From contig NZ_CVRP01000001.1 in assembly GCF_001261735.1 (NCBI RefSeq), positions 124,001 to 188,000 on the forward strand: a stretch of DNA of 64,000 bases, read 5' to 3'. This DNA comes from Dysgonomonas sp. BGC7 (GTDB taxonomy: Bacteria > Bacteroidota > Bacteroidia > Bacteroidales > Dysgonomonadaceae). A program made the position numbers and the translations under genes. Below, piece by piece: positions 29,831 to 39,723 of the stretch (positions are counted from its first letter, which is position 1; every line of letters starts with the position of its first letter). A model generated the notes under the pieces. It saw nothing but the letters and a program-made list of their open reading frames with translations. It had not been told where the DNA came from and did not search any database.

Positions 29831-32800
29831 ATGATGAAAACGCTTTATCTATTATTATTTCTTATCTCTTTTAATCTTATTGCTTTCGCTCAGGAATCTT
29901 CCGCTGAGATTAGAGGTAGAGTAATTTCTAACAATGAGGATCTGATTGGTGCTCCAGTCAGAATTATAGCTGCATCCGGAGCTGTAACAGGAACAGTTAC
30001 GGATGAAAATGGGAATTATAGTATTAAGGATTTAAAAGGAGGAGAAACCTATACAGTAAGAGTTGTTTATGTTGGCTGCGAAGAAGCTATTTTTAAGAAT
30101 ATCTTACTGAAAATAGGAGAGGTATATACATTAGATGTAGATCTTAAAAGTTCGAGTACCCAATTGAATGAGGTTGTTGTAACAGCAATGGGCATAAAGA
30201 AAGAAGTAAGAAGGCTGGGCTATTCTGTACAAGAAGTAAAAGGCGATGCAGTGAATAAAGTTAGAGATGCGAATCCTGTGAATGCTTTGGCAGGGAAGGT
30301 TGCCGGATTGTCTATTGGAGCCAGCACAGAACTTTTGGGACGTCCTCAAATTGTATTACGTGGTAGTAAAGACTTACTATTTGTAGTAGATGGAGTGCCT
30401 ATAAATTCAGATACATGGAATATTAGCCCCGACGACATCGAAAGCTATTCTGTACTGAAAGGGCCGAATGCAGCTGCTTTGTACGGATCGAGAGGAATAA
30501 ACGGAGCAGTTGTAATCACAACAAAAAAAGGATTGAAGACCGGCAACGGAGAGGGTCTTGGAAAAAACTGGCTGATAGAGTTTAACAGTACTAACCAAAT
30601 GGAAAAAGGATTCTTGACATTACCTGAAAGCCAATATGAATATGGTCGGGGAACTGGCTTTCGATACAGTTATGGCGACGTATTGTATGATAATAATCAA
30701 CGTCTTCCGGAATGGGGTCCTCGCTTCGAAGGGCAACTTATAAAGCAATACGATAGTCCGTGGGATCCTACGACTAAAGTCAGAACAGCGACCCCTTGGT
30801 TGGCACGCGGGAAAGACAACTTTGAGAATTTCGTTCAGACAGGGATCACTTCTACCAATAATATAGCATTCTCTCATGGAGGTGCAAATCATTCGATACG
30901 TATGTCTTATACTCATAGTTATCAAAAAGGTATATTCCCTAATACAAAACTAAATGGAGACAATTTTAGTGTTGGAGGATCTTATGATATATCCGATAAA
31001 CTGAGTGTAGAAGGAAATGTGAATGTAAGTGTACAATATACCCCTAACATACCCGATGTAAACTACGGACCTAATAGTTATACATATATGTTCAAAGTGT
31101 ATGGTTCTTCAGATTATGATATCCGAGATCTGGAAGATATTTATAAAGGACCTCAAGGTGTACAAGACTTAGTTCAATATGCTCCTGAATATGGACGTTT
31201 GAATAGTGCATGGTATATGGCTAAGAAATGGCTGAGATCACATGACAAGACAGATATATATGGGCATCTCAAGTTATTATACAAAGTCAATAAAGATCTG
31301 AATGTTAGCTTACGTTCTCAGTTGACGACTTGGGATCAGTTGCGTACAGAGAAAGTTCCTCCTTCAATAAATCTGAATGACTATGTGCCTTGGTATTATT
31401 TTGGATGGTATGGAGATTATCGCGAAGATAGTCGAAAACTGATAGAAAATAATTCGGATATTACGGTTAATTACAATAAGCAGTTAGGAGATTGGTCTTT
31501 AAGTGCTTTAGCTGGAGGTAGTCTGCGTTTGTTTAAGTATCATTCTACATGGGGTACAACAAAAGCATTAGTTATACCTGGATTATATAGTTTTTCTAAT
31601 TCAAGTAATCCAGTGCTGAATTATAATTTCGGATCGCGTATGCAGGTGTATAGTGGATATTATTCATTTGACCTTGGATACAAAAATTATTTTAATGTAA
31701 ATCATACAGGTCGTGTCGATAACTTATCTACGTTGCCAAAAGGTTCTAATACGTTTTTCTATCCGTCAGTGTCTTTAAGTTCTATTATCAATGAATATGT
31801 AAATCTACCTGATTTTATAAATATGTTGAAAGCCAGAATCTCCTACGCACAGGTAAAAGGAGGGCTTACTTCTTCTTCAATAGGATCGGCTTTTTCTTCC
31901 ATAACCGGAAAATCTCTTAACTCTGGTTTGTTAGGTTACGGAACAGAACTACAAACATCTTATGATGGTCCAACTTATGCTAATCAGGATGTATATACTA
32001 TTTTTAGCTATTACAACGGTTTGCCATCTGTAGACTTTTCGGATGTTATAGCAAATCCGTCTTTGGAGCCATATAGCAGAAAATCTCTTGAAACAGGATT
32101 CGATATTCGCTTATTCGATAGCCGTATAAGCCTGGATGCAACTTATTTCAGGACAGTAAATGGTCCGCAGATTTACAATCTGAATGTAGCCCCCTCCACA
32201 GGCTATAAATATAGAGCTATAAATGGTATAACGACTTTGAATCAGGGTTTTGAATTTACCCTTTCTGCCAACATATTAAAGAACGAAAAAGGACTGAATT
32301 GGAATCTGTCCGGCAACTGGAGTACATATAAAGAAACATTGAAAGAAATATATGGAGATGAAACCATTCTAAACCTGAATGGACATAACTATAAAAAAGG
32401 AGATCGTCTCGATGCTTTATACGGAAGAAAATTAGTTCGTGATGGAGAAGGCAATATTGTTCATAACGGCGGACTTATTTATCAGGCTCCTACAGGAGTC
32501 TCTCAGAATGGTTTTCTTGGACATCTAAATCCTGATTTTTCCTTAGGTATAATGAATACATTTACATATAAGAACTTTGCTTTAAGTTTCCAGATAGATG
32601 GACGCTTTGGTGGCAAAATATATGATTTTGTGTATGCTCAGGCGATGAATGGAGGTACTGCCGTAGAAACAACTCAGGGTGCATTTGGTGAAGCCCGACA
32701 GAAAGAATGGACTTCGTTGCGCGATAACGGAACTGTAACTCCTAGTTATGTTGGAGAAGGTGTGAAAATTGTATCAGGGACACCAAGGTTTGAAAATGGG

Positions 32801-33178
32801 CAGATAGCGAATCTTGATGAATTGACATTTGCAAAGAATGATGTTGCTACTACTGTCCAAAGTTATATAACAGGATCGAACGGATTGTATGGAAATACCG
32901 AATACTTTATGATAGACCGCTCATTTGCAAAACTCAGGGAGTTAAGTCTTAGTTATACATTGCCAAAGAGTGCTTTTAAAGGATTTTTCCATTCTGCTAC
33001 AATCTCGCTGGTAGGACGTAATCTTCTATACTTTGCAAAACGTAAGGATATGGATATTGACAGTTTTCCTTCCGGCTTCAACTCTTCAGATAGAACTGCA
33101 ACCGGAAGTCAGGGTTCTATAGGACTGCAAAGTGCAACTACCCGCCGATTTGGTTTCAACCTGAATTTGAGTTTTTAA
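29831..33178 (+). CDS. SusC-type TonB-dependent transporter (phosphatase-linked)
   Basis: This 1115-residue outer-membrane importer has a signal peptide (about residues 1-20), a CarboxypepD_reg-like domain (about 25-110), the ELNEVVVTAMG-type plug start (about 115) and the plug with GLSIGAST, VLRGSKDLLFVVDG and NAAALYGSRGINGAVVITTKKG. The 22-strand barrel ends with NLNLSF. There is no STN domain, so it is not a sigma-regulator transducer. It is followed by its SusD partner after 27 bp and by alkaline phosphatase, which suggests import of a product released by phosphatases. Which ligand it carries cannot be read from the sequence. Confidence 0.95.
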   Translation: MMKTLYLLLFLISFNLIAFAQESSAEIRGRVISNNEDLIGAPVRIIAASGAVTGTVTDENGNYSIKDLKGGETYTVRVVYVGCEEAIFKNILLKIGEVYTLDVDLKSSSTQLNEVVVTAMGIKKEVRRLGYSVQEVKGDAVNKVRDANPVNALAGKVAGLSIGASTELLGRPQIVLRGSKDLLFVVDGVPINSDTWNISPDDIESYSVLKGPNAAALYGSRGINGAVVITTKKGLKTGNGEGLGKNWLIEFNSTNQMEKGFLTLPESQYEYGRGTGFRYSYGDVLYDNNQRLPEWGPRFEGQLIKQYDSPWDPTTKVRTATPWLARGKDNFENFVQTGITSTNNIAFSHGGANHSIRMSYTHSYQKGIFPNTKLNGDNFSVGGSYDISDKLSVEGNVNVSVQYTPNIPDVNYGPNSYTYMFKVYGSSDYDIRDLEDIYKGPQGVQDLVQYAPEYGRLNSAWYMAKKWLRSHDKTDIYGHLKLLYKVNKDLNVSLRSQLTTWDQLRTEKVPPSINLNDYVPWYYFGWYGDYREDSRKLIENNSDITVNYNKQLGDWSLSALAGGSLRLFKYHSTWGTTKALVIPGLYSFSNSSNPVLNYNFGSRMQVYSGYYSFDLGYKNYFNVNHTGRVDNLSTLPKGSNTFFYPSVSLSSIINEYVNLPDFINMLKARISYAQVKGGLTSSSIGSAFSSITGKSLNSGLLGYGTELQTSYDGPTYANQDVYTIFSYYNGLPSVDFSDVIANPSLEPYSRKSLETGFDIRLFDSRISLDATYFRTVNGPQIYNLNVAPSTGYKYRAINGITTLNQGFEFTLSANILKNEKGLNWNLSGNWSTYKETLKEIYGDETILNLNGHNYKKGDRLDALYGRKLVRDGEGNIVHNGGLIYQAPTGVSQNGFLGHLNPDFSLGIMNTFTYKNFALSFQIDGRFGGKIYDFVYAQAMNGGTAVETTQGAFGEARQKEWTSLRDNGTVTPSYVGEGVKIVSGTPRFENGQIANLDELTFAKNDVATTVQSYITGSNGLYGNTEYFMIDRSFAKLRELSLSYTLPKSAFKGFFHSATISLVGRNLLYFAKRKDMDIDSFPSGFNSSDRTATGSQGSIGLQSATTRRFGFNLNLSF

Positions 33179-33205
33179 TGAATTTTTAATTATAAAACAG
33201 ATAAA

Positions 33206-34825
33206 ATGAAAACATTATATATTCTAAGAAAGGCTCTTGTTATTTGTTTGATATGTACTGCATTTTCGTCTTGTTTCGATGACGATTTATTACTCAATCC
33301 CAATGCGTCGGACAGGGCTACTTCTACTGTGGTATTGAATCATCTAACCGCAGCAATGGTCTCAAAAGATGAAATGGCTTTTGGTGGAGCACATCGTACC
33401 AATCAATATTATGTGAGTAATTATTCATACTATTGGGGAAGTAACTATTATAACTGGACTAATACTACAGAGCGTTACGACTTATTAAAATATGCAATAA
33501 AGCTCGAAGAAGAAGCTTATCGCCAATATGGAGAAAATGAAAATGTATATATGGCTTTAGCTAAATTTTACCGGGCTTATTCGGGTGTTTGGTTGTCGCA
33601 GCGTGTGGGGGATATCCCTTTTGCAGAAGCTGGAAATCCAGATAATCTGACACCTAAGTTTGATACGCAGAAAGATGTTTACAAAGAAGTGCTTGTTTTA
33701 TTGGACGATGCTAATAAAATAATGGATAATCTGATTACTAAGCAATCTACAAATAGTGTATCTGCTAATTCTATTCTGGATAAAAATGGAGATGTTTTTG
33801 GAATGAGTAATCTGCAATGGCAAAAGGTTATCAATACCTTTCGCTTACGAATACTTGTAAGCTTAAGTAAACGTGCAGATGATACACCTGATCTAAAGAT
33901 TAAAGAACAATTTGCTGAAATAGTAAATAATCCGACAGCCTATCCGTTGATGCAGAGTAATAGTGATAATATGGTATATCGTTATAATTCTGCGTATAAT
34001 CCATATCCTATTTTCAGTAGTAAATCCTATACTTATGGGGCGAACATCGGAAAAAGTATATTGGATATAACAACATCAGATAAAGATCCCCGTACTTTTG
34101 TTTTTGCAACTCCTGCTCCGGCACAGTACAAAGTGGCAGGAAAATCGGTTTCCGATTTCTCTTCCTATGTTGGAGCAAGTACCAATTCTACTCAGGCGGA
34201 ACTCTACTCCGGGACTGATACTAAAGGAACTACAGATGAGGATAAAGGTGCTTATTCATACATCAACTATAAACGTTATTTTTCCTCACAAGATGGATCT
34301 ACTGCTGAGCCGTATATTGTTATCGGATATTCTGAAATGTGTTTCAATATAGCAGAAGCTATAGCAAAAGGGTGGCTTAGTGGAGATGCTAAGTCTTGGT
34401 ATAATAAAGGGATTACTGCATCTTTGAGTTTTTATGGATTAACGCATGGTACTACTTTAACGATAGGAGACCGTTTAGGAGGTACTATTGGTAGTGTTGT
34501 TATAAATACGGAAGATTTCTTGAATAATAGTAATGTTGCATATAAGGGGAATAATGAAAATGGGATACAACAGATTCTTACTCAAAAATATGTGACTCTC
34601 TTTTGTAATTCCGGATTTGAGGCCTACTATAATTGGTTGAGAACAGGCTATCCAACCCTTCAGGAAGGAGGGAACGGAATTGGAACATCAAATAAAAAAT
34701 TATCTCGCAGGTGGATGTATCCGGTAGATGAGATCTCATACAATAATGAACATTATAAAGCATCTATTCAACAACAATATGGTGGAACTGATGATGTAAC
34801 ATATAATATTTGGTTATTTAAATAA
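33206..34825 (+). CDS. SusD-type surface lipoprotein (SusD-like_2)
   Basis: This 539-residue lipoprotein has a signal peptide ending in a lipobox (FSSC, Cys23). The N-terminal region (LLNPNASDRAT, then NHLTAAMVSKDEMAFGGAHR) and the later blocks fit the SusD-like_2 branch, which often binds peptides or small molecules rather than long glycans. It caps the SusC barrel and delivers the ligand. The next gene, alkaline phosphatase, starts 10 bp downstream, so the three are co-translated. Confidence 0.9.
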   Translation: MKTLYILRKALVICLICTAFSSCFDDDLLLNPNASDRATSTVVLNHLTAAMVSKDEMAFGGAHRTNQYYVSNYSYYWGSNYYNWTNTTERYDLLKYAIKLEEEAYRQYGENENVYMALAKFYRAYSGVWLSQRVGDIPFAEAGNPDNLTPKFDTQKDVYKEVLVLLDDANKIMDNLITKQSTNSVSANSILDKNGDVFGMSNLQWQKVINTFRLRILVSLSKRADDTPDLKIKEQFAEIVNNPTAYPLMQSNSDNMVYRYNSAYNPYPIFSSKSYTYGANIGKSILDITTSDKDPRTFVFATPAPAQYKVAGKSVSDFSSYVGASTNSTQAELYSGTDTKGTTDEDKGAYSYINYKRYFSSQDGSTAEPYIVIGYSEMCFNIAEAIAKGWLSGDAKSWYNKGITASLSFYGLTHGTTLTIGDRLGGTIGSVVINTEDFLNNSNVAYKGNNENGIQQILTQKYVTLFCNSGFEAYYNWLRTGYPTLQEGGNGIGTSNKKLSRRWMYPVDEISYNNEHYKASIQQQYGGTDDVTYNIWLFK

Positions 34826-34835
34826 ATTAGACAAA

Positions 34836-35888
34836 ATGAAATTAAGACATATATTCCTTTTGGGGTTGATCCTGCTTTCGTCAGTAATCAATGCCCAACA
34901 AAAAGTAAAGAATGTGATATTTATGATTGGGGATGGTATGGGGCTAGCTCAAATATACCGGACTCAACAAAATAAAGGAGATTTGACTTTACTCCAATTC
35001 CCTTATGTAGGATTGCAAAAAACAAATTCGAGCAATAATGATATTACAGACTCGGCTGCTGCCGGTACAGCTCTCAGCTCCGGTGTGAAAACAAAAAATG
35101 GTATGCTTGGATTGACTCCTGACAGTGTGAAGACAATCTCGATAATGGAACTTGCAAAGAAGAATGGATTTCTTACAGGGATAACAGTAACCTGTTCAGT
35201 AACACATGCCACACCAGCGGCCTATTATGCACATCAACCTCATAGGGAGATGCATGAAGAGATCGCTTCTGACCTACTTTTATCTAATATAGATGTATGT
35301 ATTGGTGGAGGAAAGAAGTTCTTTACAGATCGTAAAGATAATCGCGACTTACTGAAAGAGTTGGAGGCTCAAAAATACAAAATTGCTTTATCTCAAGAAG
35401 ATTTAGAGAATATTTATAGCACAAAAGTAATCGCTTTGCTAGCAGACGAACATCTCCCTAAAATGTCAGAAGGTCGTGGAGATATGTTGCCCAATTCTGT
35501 TTCTAAGATGTTATCATTATTGAATAAAGAAAACAAAAAAGGTTTCTTCGTAATGGTAGAAGGTTCACAAATTGATTGGGGTGGGCATGCTAACGATGCA
35601 GAGTATGTTGTTAATGAGGTGCTTGATTTTGATAAGGCTGTAAAACGAGCTCTGGATTTCGCAGCTAAAGACGGACATACCTTAGTCATAGTAACAGCAG
35701 ACCATGAAACGGGAGGAATGTCTATTATAGAAAAAGACAATAAAATTAAGGAGAATTTTGCAACTACCAACCACTCTGCAACACCTGTTCCTGTTTTTGC
35801 TTATGGTCCCGGAGCAGAAACCTTTACAGGATATTATGATAATACCGAATTTGTAGTTAAAATAAAATCACTACTCGGTCTACAATAA
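34836..35888 (+). CDS. Alkaline phosphatase, PhoA-like
   Basis: This 350-residue secreted phosphomonoesterase has a signal peptide (about residues 1-20), then the metal-binding MIGDGMG motif, the active site TDSAAAGTALSSG with nucleophile Ser73, and the zinc ligands in EGSQIDWGGHAND and TADHETGG. It is shorter than E. coli PhoA (about 450) but similar to other Bacteroidetes members. It releases phosphate in the periplasm or at the surface. Placed behind a SusC/SusD pair, it suggests a coupled dephosphorylation and uptake step. A terminator follows. Confidence 0.93.
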   Translation: MKLRHIFLLGLILLSSVINAQQKVKNVIFMIGDGMGLAQIYRTQQNKGDLTLLQFPYVGLQKTNSSNNDITDSAAAGTALSSGVKTKNGMLGLTPDSVKTISIMELAKKNGFLTGITVTCSVTHATPAAYYAHQPHREMHEEIASDLLLSNIDVCIGGGKKFFTDRKDNRDLLKELEAQKYKIALSQEDLENIYSTKVIALLADEHLPKMSEGRGDMLPNSVSKMLSLLNKENKKGFFVMVEGSQIDWGGHANDAEYVVNEVLDFDKAVKRALDFAAKDGHTLVIVTADHETGGMSIIEKDNKIKENFATTNHSATPVPVFAYGPGAETFTGYYDNTEFVVKIKSLLGLQ

Positions 35889-35919
35889 AATTTATTTCTT
35901 TTTTATTGTGCATAAATAT

Positions 35920-35954
35920 ACAAAGGCTTGAAGACAATTCAGGCCTTTGTTATT
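35920..35954 (+). terminator. Terminator after alkaline phosphatase
   Basis: Arms acaaaggcttgaa (35920-35932) and ttcaggcctttgt (35938-35950) pair over 13 positions with one wobble and a 5-nt loop, followed by TTATT. It ends the SusC-SusD-phosphatase unit. Confidence 0.75.
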
Positions 35955-36044
35955 GTATTTGTAAAATAACAGCATTGTAACATTTCTTTTCCAATAACGA
36001 AATACTTACTATATACTTTTGGGGAGTATTAAAAGATTAAGCAT

Positions 36045-36620
36045 ATGAAAGCGATAATGTTAGCTCTATTTATATTTGTATCCAATTCTTTAATTAATAT
36101 TTCAGCCCAAACCTATCTTGCTTATAACGATCCCTCTGAAAATATCAGGAATAAAGCGGTTTCAGAGAAAAGTTTATTAAAAAATGAAACTTTGGAAAAA
36201 GAATATAATTGGGAGTTTTTATCTGCAATTCCTGAATCTTTTGATAAACAACTGGAAAATAAAGCTTCTGAGCATGATTTTGGAAAAAGAGTTGCTTGTC
36301 TGAAGATCTTACTGGATAAGTATTATGTAACTAAAGAGGATATTGTTCCGGGCGATCCCATGATGCGTACGATTGTACTGAAACCTAATATCTATTATTC
36401 AACCCGAAAGTTGGAAAAACACCTCAAACGCAGAGTCAAGGATAAGTCGATAAAACTACATGATGCAAGAAAAGAAATGGAACATATATTAGAAGTGGCT
36501 TTATCGGTAATCGAAGAAGATGAAAATTCTTTCGAATTATTAATTACGAAAAACAAAAATAATGCGGATAAGTTGATTGAAATATTTAATCAGGTCAAAT
36601 TATACAATATCTATTTATAA
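36045..36620 (+). CDS. Secreted protein of unknown function
   Basis: This 191-residue protein has a signal peptide (about residues 1-22, ending ISA) and a mainly alpha-helical, highly charged mature part with many Lys and Glu residues. I recognise no family. It stands alone between the phosphatase locus and the glucan locus and has terminator-like sequences on one side only. Its role is unknown. Confidence 0.55.
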   Translation: MKAIMLALFIFVSNSLINISAQTYLAYNDPSENIRNKAVSEKSLLKNETLEKEYNWEFLSAIPESFDKQLENKASEHDFGKRVACLKILLDKYYVTKEDIVPGDPMMRTIVLKPNIYYSTRKLEKHLKRRVKDKSIKLHDARKEMEHILEVALSVIEEDENSFELLITKNKNNADKLIEIFNQVKLYNIYL

Positions 36621-36919
36621 TCATCTTTATCATTTCTGTTCTTATTTATATAACACAAGCTTCAATTTTAAATATTTAATCTGCCTTTAACATTCCTGTA
36701 ATAAAGGGGATGTTTCTATCTCGTATTTTCCCATTCTTATTGCTTTCGGGAGTACTTTTCTCCTGATGGTTATTTTTATTGTTGGGGTGTATTAATTTTT
36801 ATGTAGGGTATTTGTAGGGGTTCTTTTTTATTGGTATACTTGTTCCAATGATAATATTTGCATTTAGATTTTGAAAATAAAAAGAACAAATCAACTTCCT
36901 AAATTTAAATCAAATACCA
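36621..36919. other. Upstream region of the beta-glucan locus
   Basis: This 299-nt AT-rich gap contains the promoter of the large locus. Around 36855 the sequence ataatatttgc resembles the TAnnTTTG element but is not an exact match. No ORF is present. Confidence 0.4.
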
Positions 36920-39649
36920 ATGAAAAACAACAACTTGATCCGAATCTCTCGTATTTGTTGTTCTCTTTTTCTAATATTAATGACTTTCATTAGTTGTGAA
37001 AAAGATGAATCATCTATACCTGTAAGATTTGAAATTGATAGCGATAACTCTTCTATTGAGGGAAGCTTTGTGCAGAATGTCTTGATGACATCTCTTAATA
37101 ACTTCGATTTACATTATACAGGAGGCGGTACAATTGCCACTATTAGCGCAAAAGAGGCAAATGGAATATATGTCTCTAAAAGAGAATTAGATTTACCAAC
37201 AGGTGGATCGGTAAAGATCTCACTGGAAGGCAAGCCGATCGAATTAGGCGAATTTACTTTAAAAATGGAAATTCTTATTGATGGAAAAATATTTTACTGT
37301 AGTCAGATATTCGAAGTTGCTGAGGATACAGATCCTTCATCTCCTATTATATTTGAGATGGATTCTAAATATAATACTGTTTCAGGTTTAGTTTCACCTG
37401 TAGATATTCCATTTACTGTAGATCCGTTTATGTCGAGCCTTGTGGCAGTAGAACCATTTGTTACGGGTTTAAATACAAAAGTTACTATAGACAAGAAAAC
37501 CGGTAATGGTGTTTTAACCTTAACTCCGGGAGATGACTTTATCGGAGGTCAACTAAATCTTATAGTCTCTTTCGGTGCTCGTGAAAATGTTCCTGTAACT
37601 ATAACTACTTCACCTTTTGTAAATGGTAACGGAACAGTAGAATCTCCGTTCGAAATAAATAATGCACAATTATTGAAAAAAATACAGTTTCTTCTTGATC
37701 GAAATTTTAAATTGACTCAAAATATTGATTTGGAAGGCGTAGCATGGCAGCCTTTAGGATCAGAAGCTTTAAAGTTCACCGGATCATTGGACGGAAATGG
37801 AAAGACAATCTCCAATATTAATATCGAAGGAACAACAAATGCAGCTTTATTCAGCTATACGGCATCTTCAGCTAAAATTAGTAGTTTAACCATTTCTGGT
37901 TCAGTAGCAGGAACAGAGTATGTTGCCGGGCTGGTGGCTGTAAATGCCGGGACTATAACAGCATGCAATGCCTCTAATATGAATATTACAGGTGATAATT
38001 ATTTATCAGGAGTTGCTGCTAAAAATACAGGAACAATATCGTCTTCTTCTCCGATGGATATTCTGTCATTTGCGAATTTTCCTTCATTGATATCAGAGAT
38101 TACCCAGACTGTGACTAAACCGTTGAATTATACGCCGGCAACAGCGATTGCTACAATAGTAAAAGCCCCGGAAAATGCAGATGCATCCGTTTCGGGTTCA
38201 TCATTGGTTATTACACCAAAAACAGGTTTTGTTTCATCTGATATGACAATAAAGGTAACTTTAGGTAAAATATCCTCAAGGGAAAAAGAAATAAAGCTAT
38301 TTGCAGAAGAGCAATTTGATTCGGGAGATGGTGTTACCAATCCGTTCACAATTTCTAAAGCCAGCCAATTCAGTAAAATACGTGATTATACAGATAAGAA
38401 ATTCTTATTGACGAATGATATAGATCTTTCAACATTAGAAAACCCTTGGGTTCCCATCACCTCATTTTCAGGAACTATAGATGGTGGAGGACATCAGGTA
38501 AAAGGATTGGAATATGTAAATATAACAACAAAGGGAGGACTGATTACAACAAATACAGGTAATATACAAAATATCTCTTTCCCGGATATCAATATAACAA
38601 CAACAGCATCATTTGGTGTTATTGCAGGAGATCATAGTGTTGGTAAAATAGAGAATATTCTTATAACAGGAACACTTAGCTCTACTAATACCACAGATAT
38701 ACTAGGCGGAGTTGTTGGAGAAATATCCGGAGGTCAAATATCGAATGTATATGTGAATCTTAGTATAGATGCGTCCTGTGGTATGATTGGAGGTATTGCC
38801 GGACGAGCAAAAACAAGTGCAAGTATAATTTCGAACTGTACTACAGAAGGTAGTATTACTATCAAAGCCGGAAAAACCCGTATAGCCGGTATTGTTGGAC
38901 GTGGAGAGACGGGGGTAATTATCAAAAACTGTTTGTCGTCTATGAATATAACTGCTACGGCTACCGGTACAGGAGCAAATGGTGTGGGTGGTATTTTTGG
39001 TGCTAACAATAATGATAATATGCGTATCGATGAATGTATGTTTACCGGCAAAATAACAAATGTATTTATGTGTGGAGGTATTGCCGGAGTAGCAGCAAAT
39101 ATGAGAAACTGTGTAACCGAAGGGCAAAGTGCAAATATGACATCGGTGATGATAACTGTAGGTGGATCAATAAATACTTCAAGCGGAGGTGGTATTGTGG
39201 GTACAGGAAAGGGAGCTACTGAGAATTGTATTGTTCGTAACGCTTCTTTTTCGGGTGTTACCACAGCTACGCTTCCTATATCGGGAATTGTATCTACATT
39301 CCAAAATAATGGATTTGTTAAAAATTCGGTTGTTAGTAATATTTTGGTAAATGGAACAACGGTTCATGGTATAACAGGTACAGTAGCTAATGGTACGGGC
39401 ATAAATAGTAGTAATTATTCTTCAGATGTTTTGTATTATGAAAATGGGGCGGCTAGTGCTTATACACCTGATAATAGTGCTACCGGCCTTGATGGAGAAG
39501 TTAAAACAGCATCAGCTCTTACTCAGTCATTCTACGAATCTTTAGGTTTTGATTTTACGAATATCTGGAAATGGGAAAATAATAAACCTGTTCTTAGAAA
39601 TGTCGGCTATAATGGAAGCCTTACAAAATCAATGAAATCTAAAAGATAA
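36920..39649 (+). CDS. Surface lipoprotein with GLUG repeats
   Basis: This 909-residue lipoprotein has a signal peptide with lipobox FISC (Cys26). Residues 30-240 form two or three beta-sandwich modules. Then come two GLUG-repeat regions, which form a right-handed beta-structure: residues about 240-380 (GNGTVESPFEINNAQ, later LDGNGKTISNINIEG), and about 470-890 (GGIAGRAKTSAS, GGIFGANNNDN, GGIAGVAANMRN blocks). No catalytic motif is visible. The C-terminal region is a close relative of the end of the next gene's product, the GH128 enzyme. It probably binds glycan or displays the locus proteins at the surface; this is inference. It is the first gene of the locus. Confidence 0.7.
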   Translation: MKNNNLIRISRICCSLFLILMTFISCEKDESSIPVRFEIDSDNSSIEGSFVQNVLMTSLNNFDLHYTGGGTIATISAKEANGIYVSKRELDLPTGGSVKISLEGKPIELGEFTLKMEILIDGKIFYCSQIFEVAEDTDPSSPIIFEMDSKYNTVSGLVSPVDIPFTVDPFMSSLVAVEPFVTGLNTKVTIDKKTGNGVLTLTPGDDFIGGQLNLIVSFGARENVPVTITTSPFVNGNGTVESPFEINNAQLLKKIQFLLDRNFKLTQNIDLEGVAWQPLGSEALKFTGSLDGNGKTISNINIEGTTNAALFSYTASSAKISSLTISGSVAGTEYVAGLVAVNAGTITACNASNMNITGDNYLSGVAAKNTGTISSSSPMDILSFANFPSLISEITQTVTKPLNYTPATAIATIVKAPENADASVSGSSLVITPKTGFVSSDMTIKVTLGKISSREKEIKLFAEEQFDSGDGVTNPFTISKASQFSKIRDYTDKKFLLTNDIDLSTLENPWVPITSFSGTIDGGGHQVKGLEYVNITTKGGLITTNTGNIQNISFPDINITTTASFGVIAGDHSVGKIENILITGTLSSTNTTDILGGVVGEISGGQISNVYVNLSIDASCGMIGGIAGRAKTSASIISNCTTEGSITIKAGKTRIAGIVGRGETGVIIKNCLSSMNITATATGTGANGVGGIFGANNNDNMRIDECMFTGKITNVFMCGGIAGVAANMRNCVTEGQSANMTSVMITVGGSINTSSGGGIVGTGKGATENCIVRNASFSGVTTATLPISGIVSTFQNNGFVKNSVVSNILVNGTTVHGITGTVANGTGINSSNYSSDVLYYENGAASAYTPDNSATGLDGEVKTASALTQSFYESLGFDFTNIWKWENNKPVLRNVGYNGSLTKSMKSKR

Positions 39650-39723
39650 TCAATTTAATCTAATTAGGTCTCTATTCTGATATAATAGGAGGGTAGAGAC
39701 TATTTATCTAATATACAGAAAAC

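Noticed and set aside
38702-39367. Several long minus-strand ORFs inside the GLUG genes
   Set aside because: They arise from the repetitive Gly/Asn/Thr codon use of the real genes on the plus strand, and the translations are low-complexity.
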